From Limnohabitans sp. (GTDB lineage: Bacteria > Pseudomonadota > Gammaproteobacteria > Burkholderiales > Burkholderiaceae_C): 13,511 bases of DNA. The DNA is taken from assembly GCA_018883305.1 (NCBI GenBank), contig VEQI01000049.1:1-13511 (forward strand). The letters run 5' to 3'. The translations under genes were made by a program, and so were the position numbers. Below the pieces are notes generated by a model that worked only from the letters and a program-made list of their open reading frames with translations, was not told where the DNA came from and did not search any database. This document shows, in pieces, positions 13,511-13,511 of the stretch (within the stretch, counting starts at the first letter, position 1; the number at the start of each line of letters is the position of its first letter).

Positions 13511-13511
13511 C

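Noticed and set aside
13373..13511. 8-bp direct repeat CGGTTAGC at 13373-13380 and 13504-13511
   Set aside because: Too short to support a target-site duplication or attachment site, and no mobile-element gene lies between the copies; chance is a sufficient explanation.

Overview
The window is compact, GC-rich DNA from a bacterial chromosome, most likely a betaproteobacterium of order Burkholderiales (Comamonadaceae-like). I infer this from gene content: an orphan Bug/TctC-type solute-binding protein, a Liv-type ABC transporter next to a PaaK-like CoA ligase, a kinase/universal-stress fusion, and near-complete coding density. No tRNA, rRNA, CRISPR, insertion sequence or phage gene was seen.

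Layout. (1) 1-2828, plus strand: end of a branched-chain-amino-acid-type ABC substrate-binding protein, a hairpin-rich gap of 117 nt, its LivF-type ATPase, then a PaaK-family acyl-CoA ligase. This looks like an uptake-and-activation operon for an organic (perhaps aromatic) acid that starts left of the window. (2) 2941-4310, plus strand: a secreted tripartite-tricarboxylate-type binding protein and a small adrenodoxin-type [2Fe-2S] ferredoxin. (3) 4322-7380, minus strand: 3-hydroxyacyl-CoA dehydrogenase, metallophosphoesterase and a Ser/Thr kinase fused to a UspA domain. The last two overlap by ATGA and form a candidate phosphosignalling pair.

(4) 7434-11364: two short convergent operons. On the plus strand are a YdjC/ChbG/HpnK-type deacetylase and a GT39 ArnT-like glycosyltransferase, 1 nt apart. 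On the minus strand are a GtrB/ArnC-like GT2 polyprenyl-phosphate glycosyltransferase and a GtrA-like membrane protein, overlapping by 4 nt. Together they form a complete set for loading a sugar on undecaprenyl phosphate, deacetylating it, flipping it and transferring it outside the inner membrane. The combination resembles the Bordetella lgm and Francisella naxD/flmF2/flmK lipid A aminosugar systems.

(5) 11482-13510, plus strand: a class III nucleotide cyclase with all canonical catalytic residues, followed by a TolB-N-like region and TPR-like repeats. Nineteen nucleotides after its stop is a 51-residue ORF with a strong ribosome binding site and a run of 19 glycines, which I do not recognise. 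The window ends one base after that ORF's stop codon.
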